Program-made: the position numbers and the translations under genes
The notes under the pieces: generated by a model
Told to the model about the DNA's origin: nothing
Database searches by the model: none
The model's input: the letters and a program-made list of their open reading frames with translations, nothing else
Shown: positions 1-8,246 of the stretch, piece by piece
Position numbering within the stretch: position 1 is the first letter of the stretch
How the letters are laid out: every line of letters starts with the position of its first letter
Assembly: GCF_020410765.1 (NCBI RefSeq)
Contig: NZ_CP084541.1
Location: 2,679,001-2,743,000 of the forward strand
Origin: Streptomyces marincola
Lineage (GTDB): Bacteria; Actinomycetota; Actinomycetes; Streptomycetales; Streptomycetaceae
Direction: 5' to 3'
DNA: 64,000 bases

Positions 1-108
1 GAGCCCGGTCCTGCCGTCGGACGTGGTGATCCGCAGGGTCACGAAGTTGCGCCCCGGGCTGGTGACGATCACCTCGGCTGATTCGATCCTCATGGCCTCG
101 GCCTGCAT
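1..108 (-). CDS. manD: D-mannonate dehydratase family protein, N-terminal part (gene runs off the window)
   Basis: The 36 codons visible read MQAEAMRIESAEVIVTSPGR and continue NFVTLRITTSDGRTGL. This matches the start of the enolase-superfamily mannonate dehydratase / RspA group, whose members begin with an [K/R]I..A.V.VT.PGRNFV.L.I.T.DG..GL strand pattern. The family dehydrates mannonate to 2-keto-3-deoxygluconate in hexuronate catabolism, although some members have other sugar-acid substrates. The ATG at 106-108 has GAGG seven bases upstream; an in-frame ATG at 91-93 is a second choice. It starts 12 bp after the GH5 gene and is probably co-transcribed with it. The catalytic domain is outside the window, so the substrate cannot be judged. 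Confidence 0.75.
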   Translation of the reverse strand, partial: MQAEAMRIESAEVIVTSPGRNFVTLRITTSDGRTGL

Positions 109-120
109 GTTCCTCGTTCC

Positions 121-2061
121 TCAGTCTCGGGTGAGTTCGGTGACGACGACGCCGTAGGGGAACAGCTCGACGGCCGGGAAGTGCTGCCCGGTCAGGTCCC
201 GCAGGGTGCCGTCGGCGACGCGCGGCTTGACGGTCAGCGGCTCCGCGTGCTGGCTGACGAACCAGACGAACGAGCGCCCGTCCTCGTGCTCCATCCGCCC
301 CACCAGCACGCGCGGGTCGTCCACCGTGACGTCCGGCGCGACACCCGCCTCGGCCGCGAGCGCCGCGTACAGGCGCCACGTCGGCTCGGGGTTGACCCGG
401 GGGGTGAGCGCCGCCATGTGCTCGACGGGGTAGGTGCACAGCACCACGCGGCCCGCGCCGCGCGCGTGGGACAGCAGGAACGGCCGGCCGTGCGCGTCGG
501 TGGCGAGCACCTCGGCGCCGTTGGGCTCGACGGGCAGGTAGGTGCGGGAGTTCTCCGTGCCGGCGACCGGGAACACCAGCTCCTCGCCGGCCCTGATGCC
601 GCCGAAGTCGCGCGTGAACGTGACGCGCACCTCGTCGTCCTCGATCGGGTCGGTGAGCCCGTAGCGCAGCTGCTTCACGACGCCGAACGTCTCGTCCAGC
701 TTCGGCCACCACGAGCCGCGCTGCACGTGGTGCTCGCCGACGTAGTAGGAGGCGTAGACCGTCGCCCCGGCCTCGGCGCGCGCCAGCAGGTGCCGCCAGC
801 CGGGCGCCGTGAGCTGCTTCGCGGACGGCAGCAGGTACAGCGCGCAGTCGTCGGGCAGCCCGTCGGCCTCGCGCGCCACGCCGACCGGCAGGTCGGCCTC
901 GCGGGCCGCGACGTACGCCTGCCTGGTGTGCGCGAAGACGCTGGTGTGGTCCTCGGGCTGGGTGAACGGGTACGGCTTCTCAAGGAACGAGGACACCACG
1001 AGCGCGATCCGCGTGTCCGCCCGGCGCAGCCGGGGCGCGTCCACCGCGCGCAGCACCTCGGTGAACCGCTTGACCTCGCGCAGCTGCTCCTTGGGCCGGC
1101 CCTGGTCGTCGGTCAGCCCGAAGTGCATCTCGAACGGGTGGTGGCTGTAGGGCTCCTGGTGCCACAGCTCGTCGTAGTCCGTGTTGTTCCACGGAATCCA
1201 GCCGGTCGCGCCGGCCAGCAGCGTGTTGTGCAGGATCTGCCGGTAGTAGTGGGCGGCGTTCTCCTCGGAGACGTAGTCCGAGGTCAGGCCGAACTCCTCC
1301 ATGATCACCGGCTTGCCGCCGATGGGCCCGAGCAGTTCGCAGATGAACGCGGCGCCGAGGTGCTGGCGGACCTCGTCGGTCTCCATGCGGTAGACGTGCG
1401 GCCCGTGGAAGTCGATCAGCGGCTCAAGGTCGCGGATGCGGAAGCCGTTGTCCGCGCCGGTGATCTCCACGCCCCAGGCGCCGTCGCCGACGGACACCGG
1501 CTGGTGGGCGCCGGCGTCGCGGAGCGCGTCGATCAGGGTCTTCGCCCAGGCGGTGACGGCGTCCGCGTCGATGGTGCCGATGCCGCGCGACTGCCAGTGC
1601 CCGTAGATGGGGATCTCGTTGGTGAGCAGCCAGCCCGCGACGGCGGGGTGGTCCTTCCAGCGGGCGCCGAGGGTGCGGACGTACCACTCCTGCTGGGCGA
1701 CGAACGACGGGTCGGAGAAGATGTCCCGCCCGTCGCGCCAGGCCGGGTCCCAGTTCTGGCCGGACATGTGGCCGACGATGAACGTGGGGATGGTGGTCAT
1801 GCCGAGCGCGTGGTGCCGGTCGAGGAAGTCGTCGTAGTGGGCGACCAGTTGATCGTCGAGGGTGTTCTCGGCCGGCATGAAGTCGGGCCAGTAGAAGAAC
1901 GAGCGGGTGAGCGTGATCCCGTGGTCGCGCATGGTCCGCAGTTCCTCGTCGATGACGTCGGTGCGGTAGTCGCGCCACATCAGCGGACCGCCCGTGCGGG
2001 ACCAGTAGTTCACCCCCACCCAGGGGGTGCCGTCGCCGAGCTTCGCCGCGTTGCGCTTCAT
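121..2061 (-). CDS. glycoside hydrolase family 5-like protein (beta-glycosidase)
   Basis: A 646-residue cytosolic-looking protein without a signal peptide. It has a (beta/alpha)8 glycosidase core in the first ~340 residues, with the clan GH-A acid/base motif TNE (Glu149) and the nucleophile motif MEEFG (Glu256). The C-terminal half resembles the trimerisation and beta-sandwich parts of beta-galactosidase/mannosidase-type enzymes. It probably trims an imported oligosaccharide. The divergent LacI gene and the following mannonate dehydratase start suggest a sugar or sugar-acid regulon. The exact linkage hydrolysed cannot be told from sequence; mannoside or galactoside are both possible. Confidence 0.8.
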   Translation of the reverse strand: MKRNAAKLGDGTPWVGVNYWSRTGGPLMWRDYRTDVIDEELRTMRDHGITLTRSFFYWPDFMPAENTLDDQLVAHYDDFLDRHHALGMTTIPTFIVGHMSGQNWDPAWRDGRDIFSDPSFVAQQEWYVRTLGARWKDHPAVAGWLLTNEIPIYGHWQSRGIGTIDADAVTAWAKTLIDALRDAGAHQPVSVGDGAWGVEITGADNGFRIRDLEPLIDFHGPHVYRMETDEVRQHLGAAFICELLGPIGGKPVIMEEFGLTSDYVSEENAAHYYRQILHNTLLAGATGWIPWNNTDYDELWHQEPYSHHPFEMHFGLTDDQGRPKEQLREVKRFTEVLRAVDAPRLRRADTRIALVVSSFLEKPYPFTQPEDHTSVFAHTRQAYVAAREADLPVGVAREADGLPDDCALYLLPSAKQLTAPGWRHLLARAEAGATVYASYYVGEHHVQRGSWWPKLDETFGVVKQLRYGLTDPIEDDEVRVTFTRDFGGIRAGEELVFPVAGTENSRTYLPVEPNGAEVLATDAHGRPFLLSHARGAGRVVLCTYPVEHMAALTPRVNPEPTWRLYAALAAEAGVAPDVTVDDPRVLVGRMEHEDGRSFVWFVSQHAEPLTVKPRVADGTLRDLTGQHFPAVELFPYGVVVTELTRD

Positions 2062-2382
2062 CGCCTGCGTCCGTTTCCTTCCCGGGGAGCCCGGTCCGCG
2101 CCCGGCGGCGCCGGGCCGACCGCCCCGGACAGGTATATCGTTTTACTTGAACGGTGTCGACCCATTCATGCGACGAGATCACCGCGTGCCGGGGGTCCGC
2201 CGGGCCGCGCGGTGCACCGTTCCACCACGGGAGCGTGCGGGCCCGGCCGCTGGTACGGTGAGGCGGTTTCCGCCCGCGCCGCGCGTGCTGTCCCCCGGCG
2301 CCCCGCGACGCCGCCGGGCCCCGGGCGCGGGCCGCTGTCCCACCGCCCGCCGCGCGGGCGGTGGTTCCCAGGGGGTGTGGAG
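2062..2382. promoter_or_regulatory. divergent promoter region between GH5 and lacI-type gene, with candidate operator
   Basis: This 321-bp gap separates the divergent hydrolase and LacI genes. Most of it is very GC-rich, but 2130-2160 is an AT-rich patch containing CGTTTTACTTGAACG, an imperfect inverted repeat (CGTT...AACG). Its placement in front of the hydrolase fits a LacI-type operator over the leftward promoter. This is inference from position and base composition only. Confidence 0.4.
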
Positions 2383-3474
2383 ATGACCGGGCCGACCGAA
2401 GGGCAGCCCGACCGGGCGCGCCGGAGCGCGCGCCGGAGCGGGCCGGCCAAGCCCACCATCGCCGACGTGGCCGCGCTGGCCGGCGTCTCGGTGTCCGCCG
2501 TCTCGAAGGTCGTCAACGGCCGCGACGGCATCTCGCCGCCCACCCGGCAGCGCGTGCTCGACGCCGCCGCGAAGCTCGGCTGGGCGCCGTCGGCCACGGC
2601 GGTCGCGCTGCGCGGGGCGCGCACGCGCGCCATCGGCATGGTCGCGGGGCGCTCCCCCGACGTGCTGGCCACCGACCCGCACTTCACGCTGCTGATCTCC
2701 GGCATCGAACGCGAACTCGCCCCCGCCGACCACGGCCTGCTGCTGCACATCGTCGGCGAGGAGCCGGGCGCTGAGGAACGCGCCTACCGGCGGCTCGCGG
2801 AGGAACGCCGCGTCGACGGCGTCATCCTCACCGAGAGCCGCGTCGGTGACCTCCGTTTCGACCTCCTGCGCCGCCTGCGGCTGCCCGCGGTCCTGGTCGG
2901 GGCCCCCTGGCGGGACGACCCGGTCGTCGCCGTGCGGGCCGCGGACCAGGACGCGGGCGTGCGGGCGGCCGTCGCGCACCTGCACGGCCTCGGGCACCGG
3001 CGGATCTCGTACGTCTCGGGGCCCCAGGACCGGGTGCACACCGTGTTCAGGCGCCGGGTGTTCGCGGAGGCCATGGCAGAACACGGGCTGCGGCCCGGCC
3101 GGACGCTCATCTCCGACTTCACCGCGCAGGGCGCCGTCGCCGCGATGCGCGAACTGCTGGCGGCCGACGCGGGGGAACGCCCGACGGCCGTGCTGTTCGC
3201 CAACGACACGATGGCCGTGGCCGGTATGAACGCCGCCCGCCGCCTCGGCTTCGACGTCCCCCGCGACCTCTCGGTCATCGGGTACGACGACCTGCCGCTG
3301 GGCGAGTTGGTGTTCCCGAGCCTCACCACGATCGGGCAGGACCTGGTCCAGCTGGGCCGGGCGGCGGCGGCGGCCATGTTCGGCCTGCTGTCCGTCCCGC
3401 ACGCGACCGGCCCCGTCCCGGTCCGCCCGCCCCGCCTCATCCCCCGCGAATCCACCGGCCCCGCGCCCGTTTAG
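2383..3474 (+). CDS. LacI-family transcriptional regulator
   Basis: A 363-residue regulator. The N-terminal helix-turn-helix (residues ~24-46, TIADVAALAGVSVSAVSKVV with the hinge VVNG) is followed by a periplasmic-binding-protein-like ligand domain ending in the typical SVIGYDDLPLGEL...PSLTTI segment. The ATG at 2383 follows GGTGTGGAG. The reading frame is open far upstream, but that part is only antisense to the hydrolase and has no LacI similarity. It probably represses the divergent GH5/mannonate dehydratase operon until a sugar inducer binds. Confidence 0.92.
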   Translation: MTGPTEGQPDRARRSARRSGPAKPTIADVAALAGVSVSAVSKVVNGRDGISPPTRQRVLDAAAKLGWAPSATAVALRGARTRAIGMVAGRSPDVLATDPHFTLLISGIERELAPADHGLLLHIVGEEPGAEERAYRRLAEERRVDGVILTESRVGDLRFDLLRRLRLPAVLVGAPWRDDPVVAVRAADQDAGVRAAVAHLHGLGHRRISYVSGPQDRVHTVFRRRVFAEAMAEHGLRPGRTLISDFTAQGAVAAMRELLAADAGERPTAVLFANDTMAVAGMNAARRLGFDVPRDLSVIGYDDLPLGELVFPSLTTIGQDLVQLGRAAAAAMFGLLSVPHATGPVPVRPPRLIPRESTGPAPV

Positions 3475-3904
3475 GCGTGTCCGCGTTGCACATCCGTTGA
3501 GCCGCCCGCGGGAACGCGCGCCCCTCGTCGCGCCCTCGTCGCCAAGGCGCGCGACGACGGTCGAATACCTGGCCGGCGGCCGAAGCCTCCTCCACCATCG
3601 AACGCACCGGTCGGCCGTCGGCGCCCGGTGGGCCGACCGGGGCACGGCGAGAACCCACTCGCCGTGGCGCTCAGGCGTCTCGGGACCGATCAGGGCGCGG
3701 CCCGACATGAGCTGTTCGAACTCGGCCACCCGCAGCGCCGGATGCGCCTAAGCTGACCCGAAGCACCCGCGATCACGGCAACGCCCCCCTCCACCCCACC
3801 CGAGCCTGTGACCTGCACTGATGCACTACCGACGAGTCACTGCAAAACCCAGCCCCAGCCACCACCCAACAGCCCCACCGACCTGGCCCTTTACCCTCGG
3901 GCCC
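3475..3904. other. 430-bp gap before the CRISPR array; probable leader side
   Basis: No gene is supported here. A GTG-initiated leftward frame from 3729 starts MAEFEQLMSGRALIGPETP and has GC-rich third positions for about 35 codons, but then runs antisense through the LacI gene; it may be a gene remnant that I cannot identify. The last ~130 bp (3770-3904) are C-rich and lie directly before the first repeat. The degenerate repeat is at the opposite end of the array, so this side is the likely leader. No AT-rich leader promoter is obvious. Confidence 0.4.
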
Positions 3905-5067
3905 CCTCATCACCCCAAGTGGGTTCGCAACGCGACCATGCCGAGGAACCCGCCGGGGTCCTTGACGCCCCCTCATCACCCCAAGTGGGTTCGCAACAGC
4001 AGCCAGCGGCCGAGCGGGGTCTGCTCGATCGCGCGCCCCCTCATCACCCCAAGTGGGTTCGCAACGCCAAACGCGCATTGATGATTCCGATGAGTTCGTT
4101 CACGTCCCCTCATCACCCCAGGTGGGTTCGCAACCTATCGCCCTCGCCGCGCTTGAAGGGATCCGGACTTGGGCCCTCATCGCCCCAAGTGGGTTCGCAA
4201 CTGGACGGCGAGGGTCTGGAGCAGGGCGCCGAGGGCGAGGCCCTCATCCCCCCAAGTGGGTTCGCAACATGCCGGGGGCGATGTGCGGCCAGTCGTCGAT
4301 GTGTGCGGGGCCCTCATCACCGCAAGTGGGTTCGCAACTTGCCCTGCGACATGGCGTTGCACATCGGCACGACTTCCGGGCCCTCATCACCCCAGGTGGG
4401 TTCGCAACGGCGACACGGCGTGCGACGGGGGCATGCCGGGGGTCCAGGTCCTCATCACCCCAGGTGGGATCGCAACCCCAACTCCGCCGCCGCAACCCCG
4501 GCGCCCGCGGCCGTCCTCATCACCCCAGGTGGGTTCGCAACACGCGCGCATTCTTCGTGGTTGGGTACTGATCCACGTCCTCATCACCCCAGGTGGGTTC
4601 GCAACCAGGGCATCAGCCCCATGCGCCTGGATAAATGAATTGGCGCCCTCATCACCCCAAGTGGGTTCGCAACCGCCCTGGACGAGTCCGATGAGCAGGC
4701 GGCCGGAGGTGCCCTCATCACCCCAGGTGGGTTCGCAACGTGTGCGGGACCCACGTCGTCTCCCGCGTCGTCTTCCACGGCCCTCATCACCCCAAGTGGG
4801 TTCGCAACGGGGCATACCCCTCGCGCAACCCGACGCCGACGAGCCCTCATCACCCCGAGTGGGTTCGCAACGCGGTCATGCGGTCCCCCACACGAGGTAG
4901 GTGGCGCGCCCTCATCACCCCAAGTGGGTTCGCAACGTGTCCGACACCCGGTCGTAGGTGTGCCAAGCCCAAGGCCCTCATCACCCCAAGTGGGTTCGCA
5001 ACGGCGGCCCGTAGAGACAGCGCCCGCCGGGCCCGTAGGTCCTCATCACCCCAAATGGGTTCGCAGG
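3905..5067 (+). CRISPR. CRISPR array, 18 repeats of 27 bp and 17 spacers, no cas genes in the window
   Basis: Repeats start at 3905, 3971, 4039, 4108, 4175, 4242, 4312, 4382, 4450, 4515, 4579, 4647, 4713, 4782, 4845, 4910, 4976 and 5041. The unit begins CCTCATCACC and ends GGGTTCGCAAC, with ACCC/GGGT able to form a short stem. The base before each unit is C or T. Spacers are 36-43 nt and all differ. Repeats vary mainly at the loop: AAG in ten, AGG in six, GAG in one and AAA in the last; single changes also occur at the CACC, at the first base of TTCG (repeat 9) and elsewhere. The last copy (5041-5067) has lost the AAC end, which puts the trailer on the right. Variable ~40-nt spacers do not fit type I-E (28-29/32-33) and are more like type III or other type I arrays. 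Confidence 0.95.
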
Positions 5068-5107
5068 CCACGCCCCGCCGCCCCGGCGCGGCGCACTCGC
5101 GCTCGGC

Positions 5108-5143
5108 GCCGGGCGCCGGGGCAGGTGGGCCCCGGCGCCCGGC
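5108..5143 (-). terminator. strong hairpin terminator after the imine-reductase-like gene
   Basis: GCCGGGCGCCGGGGC (5108-5122) pairs perfectly with its complement at 5129-5143 around a 6-nt loop. It has no T-run, as usual for Streptomyces. It lies between the convergent CRISPR array and the oxidoreductase gene and could insulate both. Confidence 0.7.
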
Positions 5144-5197
5144 GGCTGCCGGTCAGGCCGGCGGCTGCCGGTCAGGCCGGCGGCTGCCGGTCAGGCC
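5141..5197. repeat. three tandem 19-bp copies spanning a stop codon
   Basis: The unit GGCGGCTGCCGGTCAGGCC occurs at 5141-5159, 5160-5178 and 5179-5197. The third copy contains the stop codon and last codons of the leftward oxidoreductase gene; the other two follow it. It looks like a slipped-strand expansion of the gene end, and its first 3 bp are also part of the terminator stem. Confidence 0.85.
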
Positions 5198-6111
5198 GGG
5201 GGTTGCGGCTTGCGCATGATCTCGACCAGGCTCGCGAGGCTGTCGGGGCCGTGGCCTGCCGCCGCGGCCCGGCGCATGGTCGCCTTCAGCAGCTCGGGCA
5301 GGGAGTTGTCCACGCCCCTGGCCGCCGCGGCGTGCAGGAGGTGGTCGATCGCCGCGATCTGCACGTCGACGGTGGCGTCGTCGCCGGGGTAGCGACCGGC
5401 GTCGACCTGGGACGCGTACCCGGTCATGATCTCGGTGACGGTCGCCAGCCAGCGGATCGCTATGGGCGTGAACGACTCCGCGGGTATCTTCTCCGACCCG
5501 ACCAGCGCGGCGCCGTGCAGCCAGCCGGCCATGGTGGCCCACATGAGACCGAGCAGACCGGCGTCGTGCAACGAGGCCAGGCCGGGGTCGGCTCCCAGGT
5601 ACAGCGGGTCGCCGAACGCCGCGAGCGCCGGGCGGTGCGCGTCGAACACGGCCCGCGCGCCGCTGAACAGGACCATCCGCTCGGCGCTGCCCACGCCCTC
5701 GGGGGTGGTCATGATCGCGCCGTCGAGGTAGTCGAGCCCGTGGCCCTCGGCCCACGCGACGGCCTCGACGGCCTGCTCGGGCGAGCCCGAGGTGAGGTTG
5801 ACCAGGGTCTTGCCCGCGAGTCCAGCGGCGCCCGGGTCGAGCACGGAGTACAGCGCGTCGTAGTCGAGCACGCACGCGACCACGAGCGGGCTCGCCGCGA
5901 CCGCTTCCTCGGGTGTCGCCGCCGCGTGGGCGCCCCGTTCGACCAGCGGCGCGGCCTTGGCCGCCGTGCGGTTCCACACGGTGACCCGGTACCCCTGGTC
6001 GAGCAGCGCGGCGGCCAGGGCGGTGCCCATCGCGCCGAGCCCGAGGACGGTCGCGGCGGGTCGTTCGGTCGGGGCGGGTCGTTCGGCTGCGTCGGGTTGT
6101 TCCGCGGACAT
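5191..6111 (-). CDS. NAD(P)-dependent oxidoreductase, imine-reductase-like
   Basis: A 306-residue protein of the 6-phosphogluconate dehydrogenase / beta-hydroxyacid dehydrogenase fold. It has the N-terminal Rossmann signature VLGLGAMG (residues 22-29), the WNRT loop that contacts the NADPH phosphate, and an all-helical C-terminal domain with the motif DPGLASLHDAGLLGLMW. Asp183 in that motif is at the position of the proton-donor Asp of one class of Streptomyces imine reductases. The ATG at 6109-6111 has GAGGAG seven bases upstream; an upstream in-frame GTG has none. It is a single gene with no obvious biosynthetic partners, so its natural substrate is unknown. Confidence 0.8.
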   Translation of the reverse strand: MSAEQPDAAERPAPTERPAATVLGLGAMGTALAAALLDQGYRVTVWNRTAAKAAPLVERGAHAAATPEEAVAASPLVVACVLDYDALYSVLDPGAAGLAGKTLVNLTSGSPEQAVEAVAWAEGHGLDYLDGAIMTTPEGVGSAERMVLFSGARAVFDAHRPALAAFGDPLYLGADPGLASLHDAGLLGLMWATMAGWLHGAALVGSEKIPAESFTPIAIRWLATVTEIMTGYASQVDAGRYPGDDATVDVQIAAIDHLLHAAAARGVDNSLPELLKATMRRAAAAGHGPDSLASLVEIMRKPQPPA

Positions 6112-6211
6112 CACACAACTCCTCGTCACTCACAGGTGCGTTGATCACTTCATGACATGCGGGGCAGCCGGGGCGGGCAGGTTCGAACGGGCGCTCCCCG
6201 GCTCATCCGCC

Positions 6212-7186
6212 TCAGGCCGGGCGGGGCGGACCGGCGCCGGACGGCACGGCGGATGCGTCCTGTTCGGCGCGGTCGGACGGGCCGAGTTCGACCAGGTACA
6301 TGGCCGCGAGCACCACGGCCACGCCGACGAGCTGCATCCACGTCAGGCGGTCCCCGGCCAGCCGCCCCACCAGCGCCGCGAACACCGGCTCAAGCGTCAT
6401 CACCACCGCGATCCGCGTCGCGTTGATCCTGATCTGCGCCCACGTCTGCACCACGAACGCCACCGCCGTCGCCAGCACCCCCGTGAGCAACACCCCCGAC
6501 CACGCCGCGCCGTCCGGCGGCACCACCTCGAACCCACCCGGCACCGACGCCGCAGCGCACAGTACCGACACCGTCAGCAACTGCACCACCACGAGCGCGT
6601 AGGGGTCGCGGCCCACCACCCACTCCCCCGTCCCCACGATCTGGAGGGCCAGGCACAACGCGCAGACCAGCGTCACCGCCTCGCCGAACCCCACCGCGAA
6701 CCCCCGCAGCGTCAGCAGCCCGAGCCCCACCACGGCCAGCGCCGTTCCCGCCCACGCCCACCGCGTCAGCCTCCGCCGCAGGAACACCGCCGTGATCAGC
6801 GGCGTGAAAACAACGAACATCCCCGTCACGAACGCCGAAATCGTCGACGACGTGTGCTGCAATCCCACCGACTGCAACACATACGTGGCCGCCAGCGCGA
6901 CACCGAGCAGAACACCCCGCACCACACCACCCCGGTCCAGCGCGAACACCGCACGCGGCCGTAACGCGATCAAAACCAGAGCCGCCACCGTGAAACGCGC
7001 CGCGTTGAACCCCGTCACCGGCATCCGCTCGACCGAATCCTGGACCACCACGAACGTCGAACCCCACACCGCCGTCACGGCCACCATCAGCACAACGGCC
7101 GGCGCGTTCCGATCCGCGTGCCGTTCCCGGCGGCCGGGCGCGGGCGCGGCCGGGGGGCGTTCCCCGGCCTCCTGCCGGGTGGTCAC
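6212..7186 (-). CDS. EamA/DMT-family membrane exporter
   Basis: A 324-residue drug/metabolite transporter superfamily protein with ten predicted membrane segments arranged as two EamA repeats. The hallmark AVWGSTFVVVQD is near the N-terminus and MTLEPVFAALVG in the last repeat. The N-terminal ~28 residues are charged and Pro/Ala-rich and probably cytosolic. The GTG start has no clear ribosome site, so the start is uncertain. Family members export amino acids or metabolites; nothing here fixes the substrate. It stands 100 bp from the oxidoreductase gene on the same strand. Confidence 0.85.
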   Translation of the reverse strand: MTTRQEAGERPPAAPAPGRRERHADRNAPAVVLMVAVTAVWGSTFVVVQDSVERMPVTGFNAARFTVAALVLIALRPRAVFALDRGGVVRGVLLGVALAATYVLQSVGLQHTSSTISAFVTGMFVVFTPLITAVFLRRRLTRWAWAGTALAVVGLGLLTLRGFAVGFGEAVTLVCALCLALQIVGTGEWVVGRDPYALVVVQLLTVSVLCAAASVPGGFEVVPPDGAAWSGVLLTGVLATAVAFVVQTWAQIRINATRIAVVMTLEPVFAALVGRLAGDRLTWMQLVGVAVVLAAMYLVELGPSDRAEQDASAVPSGAGPPRPA

Positions 7187-7569
7187 GGCCGGGCGCCCCG
7201 GAGAAAGCGGAACCCGGGATCCGGGGGCGACGGCCGCCGGGACACTGTCTCGGCTGTACGAAAAGGAATACCGTGCGACTCCTGCCGCCCTTGCCCACCC
7301 CGGCCGATATACGACGCGTAATCCCCCACGTGTTCATGCTGTCCGGGGGTCCTGCGCCCTGTCAAGCAATATCCTTCCGCGCGCGGAAGGCCCCGCACGC
7401 GCCGTGGCGCGGAACAGCGCGGAACAGCACACGCGGCACACGGCCATTCGCACACCATCGGGCAATTCACCAGAAAGAACGGTCGCTATCCCGCCATGTT
7501 GCGACGCGACAGCGCGCAACTAAAGAATCCCAAAGACAAGAAAAGCGACAACGACGGCGCTCGCCCCGG
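7187..7569. promoter_or_regulatory. 383-bp intergenic region with an 18-bp perfect palindrome
   Basis: This gap between the exporter start and the TetR stop is less GC-rich than its surroundings and presumably carries the exporter promoter. CCTTCCGCGCGCGGAAGG at 7373-7390 is a perfect palindrome, either an operator or a hairpin. No convincing coding frame was seen. Confidence 0.4.
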
Positions 7570-8124
7570 TCAGGCGCCGCGCGAGACCGCCTCGACGACG
7601 GCGGCCACGTCGGCGCGGCTCATCGGCTCGGTGTCCATGGAGTTGTGGATGGTCAGCCCCTCGATCAGCGCGTCCAGCGCGCGGGCGGTCCTGGCGTCGA
7701 AGTGCTTGCCGAGCGTCGCGCGGCTGGCCCGCATCCAGGACCGCGTCACGTCGAGCACGTCCGGGTTCCGCGACGAGAACGCGTACAGCTCGTAGATCAG
7801 CATCAGTTCGCGCGGGCTGCCCCAGCGCGGACCGCAGATGATCTCCACCACGGCGGCGCGCGCCTGCGCCACGTCGCGCGCCTCGTCGAGCAGTTCCCGG
7901 TACCGCGCCGACATCGACTCGGCGAGGCGGTTGAACGCCTCGGTGAGCAGCTGGTGCAGGCTGTCGAAGTAGTACGTCGTCGAGCCGAGCGAGACGCCCG
8001 CGGCCTCGGCGACGCGCCGGTGCGTGGTACCGGCCACGCCGTGCTCGGCGATCACGTCGAGCGCCGCGTCGATGATGCGGTCGCGCCGCCCGGGATCGTT
8101 CGGACCACGTGAGGCACCCGTCAC
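7570..8124 (-). CDS. TetR-family transcriptional regulator
   Basis: A 184-residue regulator. The helix-turn-helix lies at residues ~32-51 (TTHRRVAEAAGVSLGSTTYY, followed by F) and a ligand domain of about 130 residues follows. The GTG at 8124 has GGAGG three bases upstream and gives a family-typical N-terminus; the longer open frame to 8223 adds a Gly-rich stretch foreign to the family. It is divergent from an MFS transporter with a clear palindrome between them, the classic layout for an exporter repressor. Confidence 0.9.
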   Translation of the reverse strand: MTGASRGPNDPGRRDRIIDAALDVIAEHGVAGTTHRRVAEAAGVSLGSTTYYFDSLHQLLTEAFNRLAESMSARYRELLDEARDVAQARAAVVEIICGPRWGSPRELMLIYELYAFSSRNPDVLDVTRSWMRASRATLGKHFDARTARALDALIEGLTIHNSMDTEPMSRADVAAVVEAVSRGA

Positions 8125-8159
8125 GTTCCTCCACCCCTTCCGCCACTCCACCCGGCCCC

Positions 8160-8171
8160 GTACATTTGTAC
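8160..8171. promoter_or_regulatory. candidate TetR operator between tetR-type gene and MFS gene
   Basis: GTACATTTGTAC is a perfect inverted repeat of 5-bp arms around TT, and the only AT-rich spot in the divergent gap. Its position suits autorepression and control of the MFS gene. The inference rests on symmetry and context. Confidence 0.5.
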
Positions 8172-8246
8172 ATACTCGGGTGGGGGTCGTCGCACCACCG
8201 CCTGCTCCGCCACCCCACCCCACCTCACTGGAAGAGTCGCTGCCCC

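Noticed and set aside
181..2382. 734-codon open extension in front of the LacI gene on the plus strand
   Set aside because: It is antisense to the GH5 gene, low in family similarity and a normal by-product of GC-rich codon use; the LacI fold starts after ATG 2383 with its own ribosome site.
2179..3729. 516-codon leftward frame starting MAEFEQLMSGRALIGPETP
   Set aside because: The first ~35 codons look coding, but the rest is antisense to the LacI gene, and I could not place the start in any family; mentioned only as a possible remnant.
3808..5071. Several open frames on both strands through the CRISPR array with repeated HHPKWVRN-type peptides
   Set aside because: The periodicity comes entirely from the CRISPR repeats and the spacers give random peptides; no start signals.
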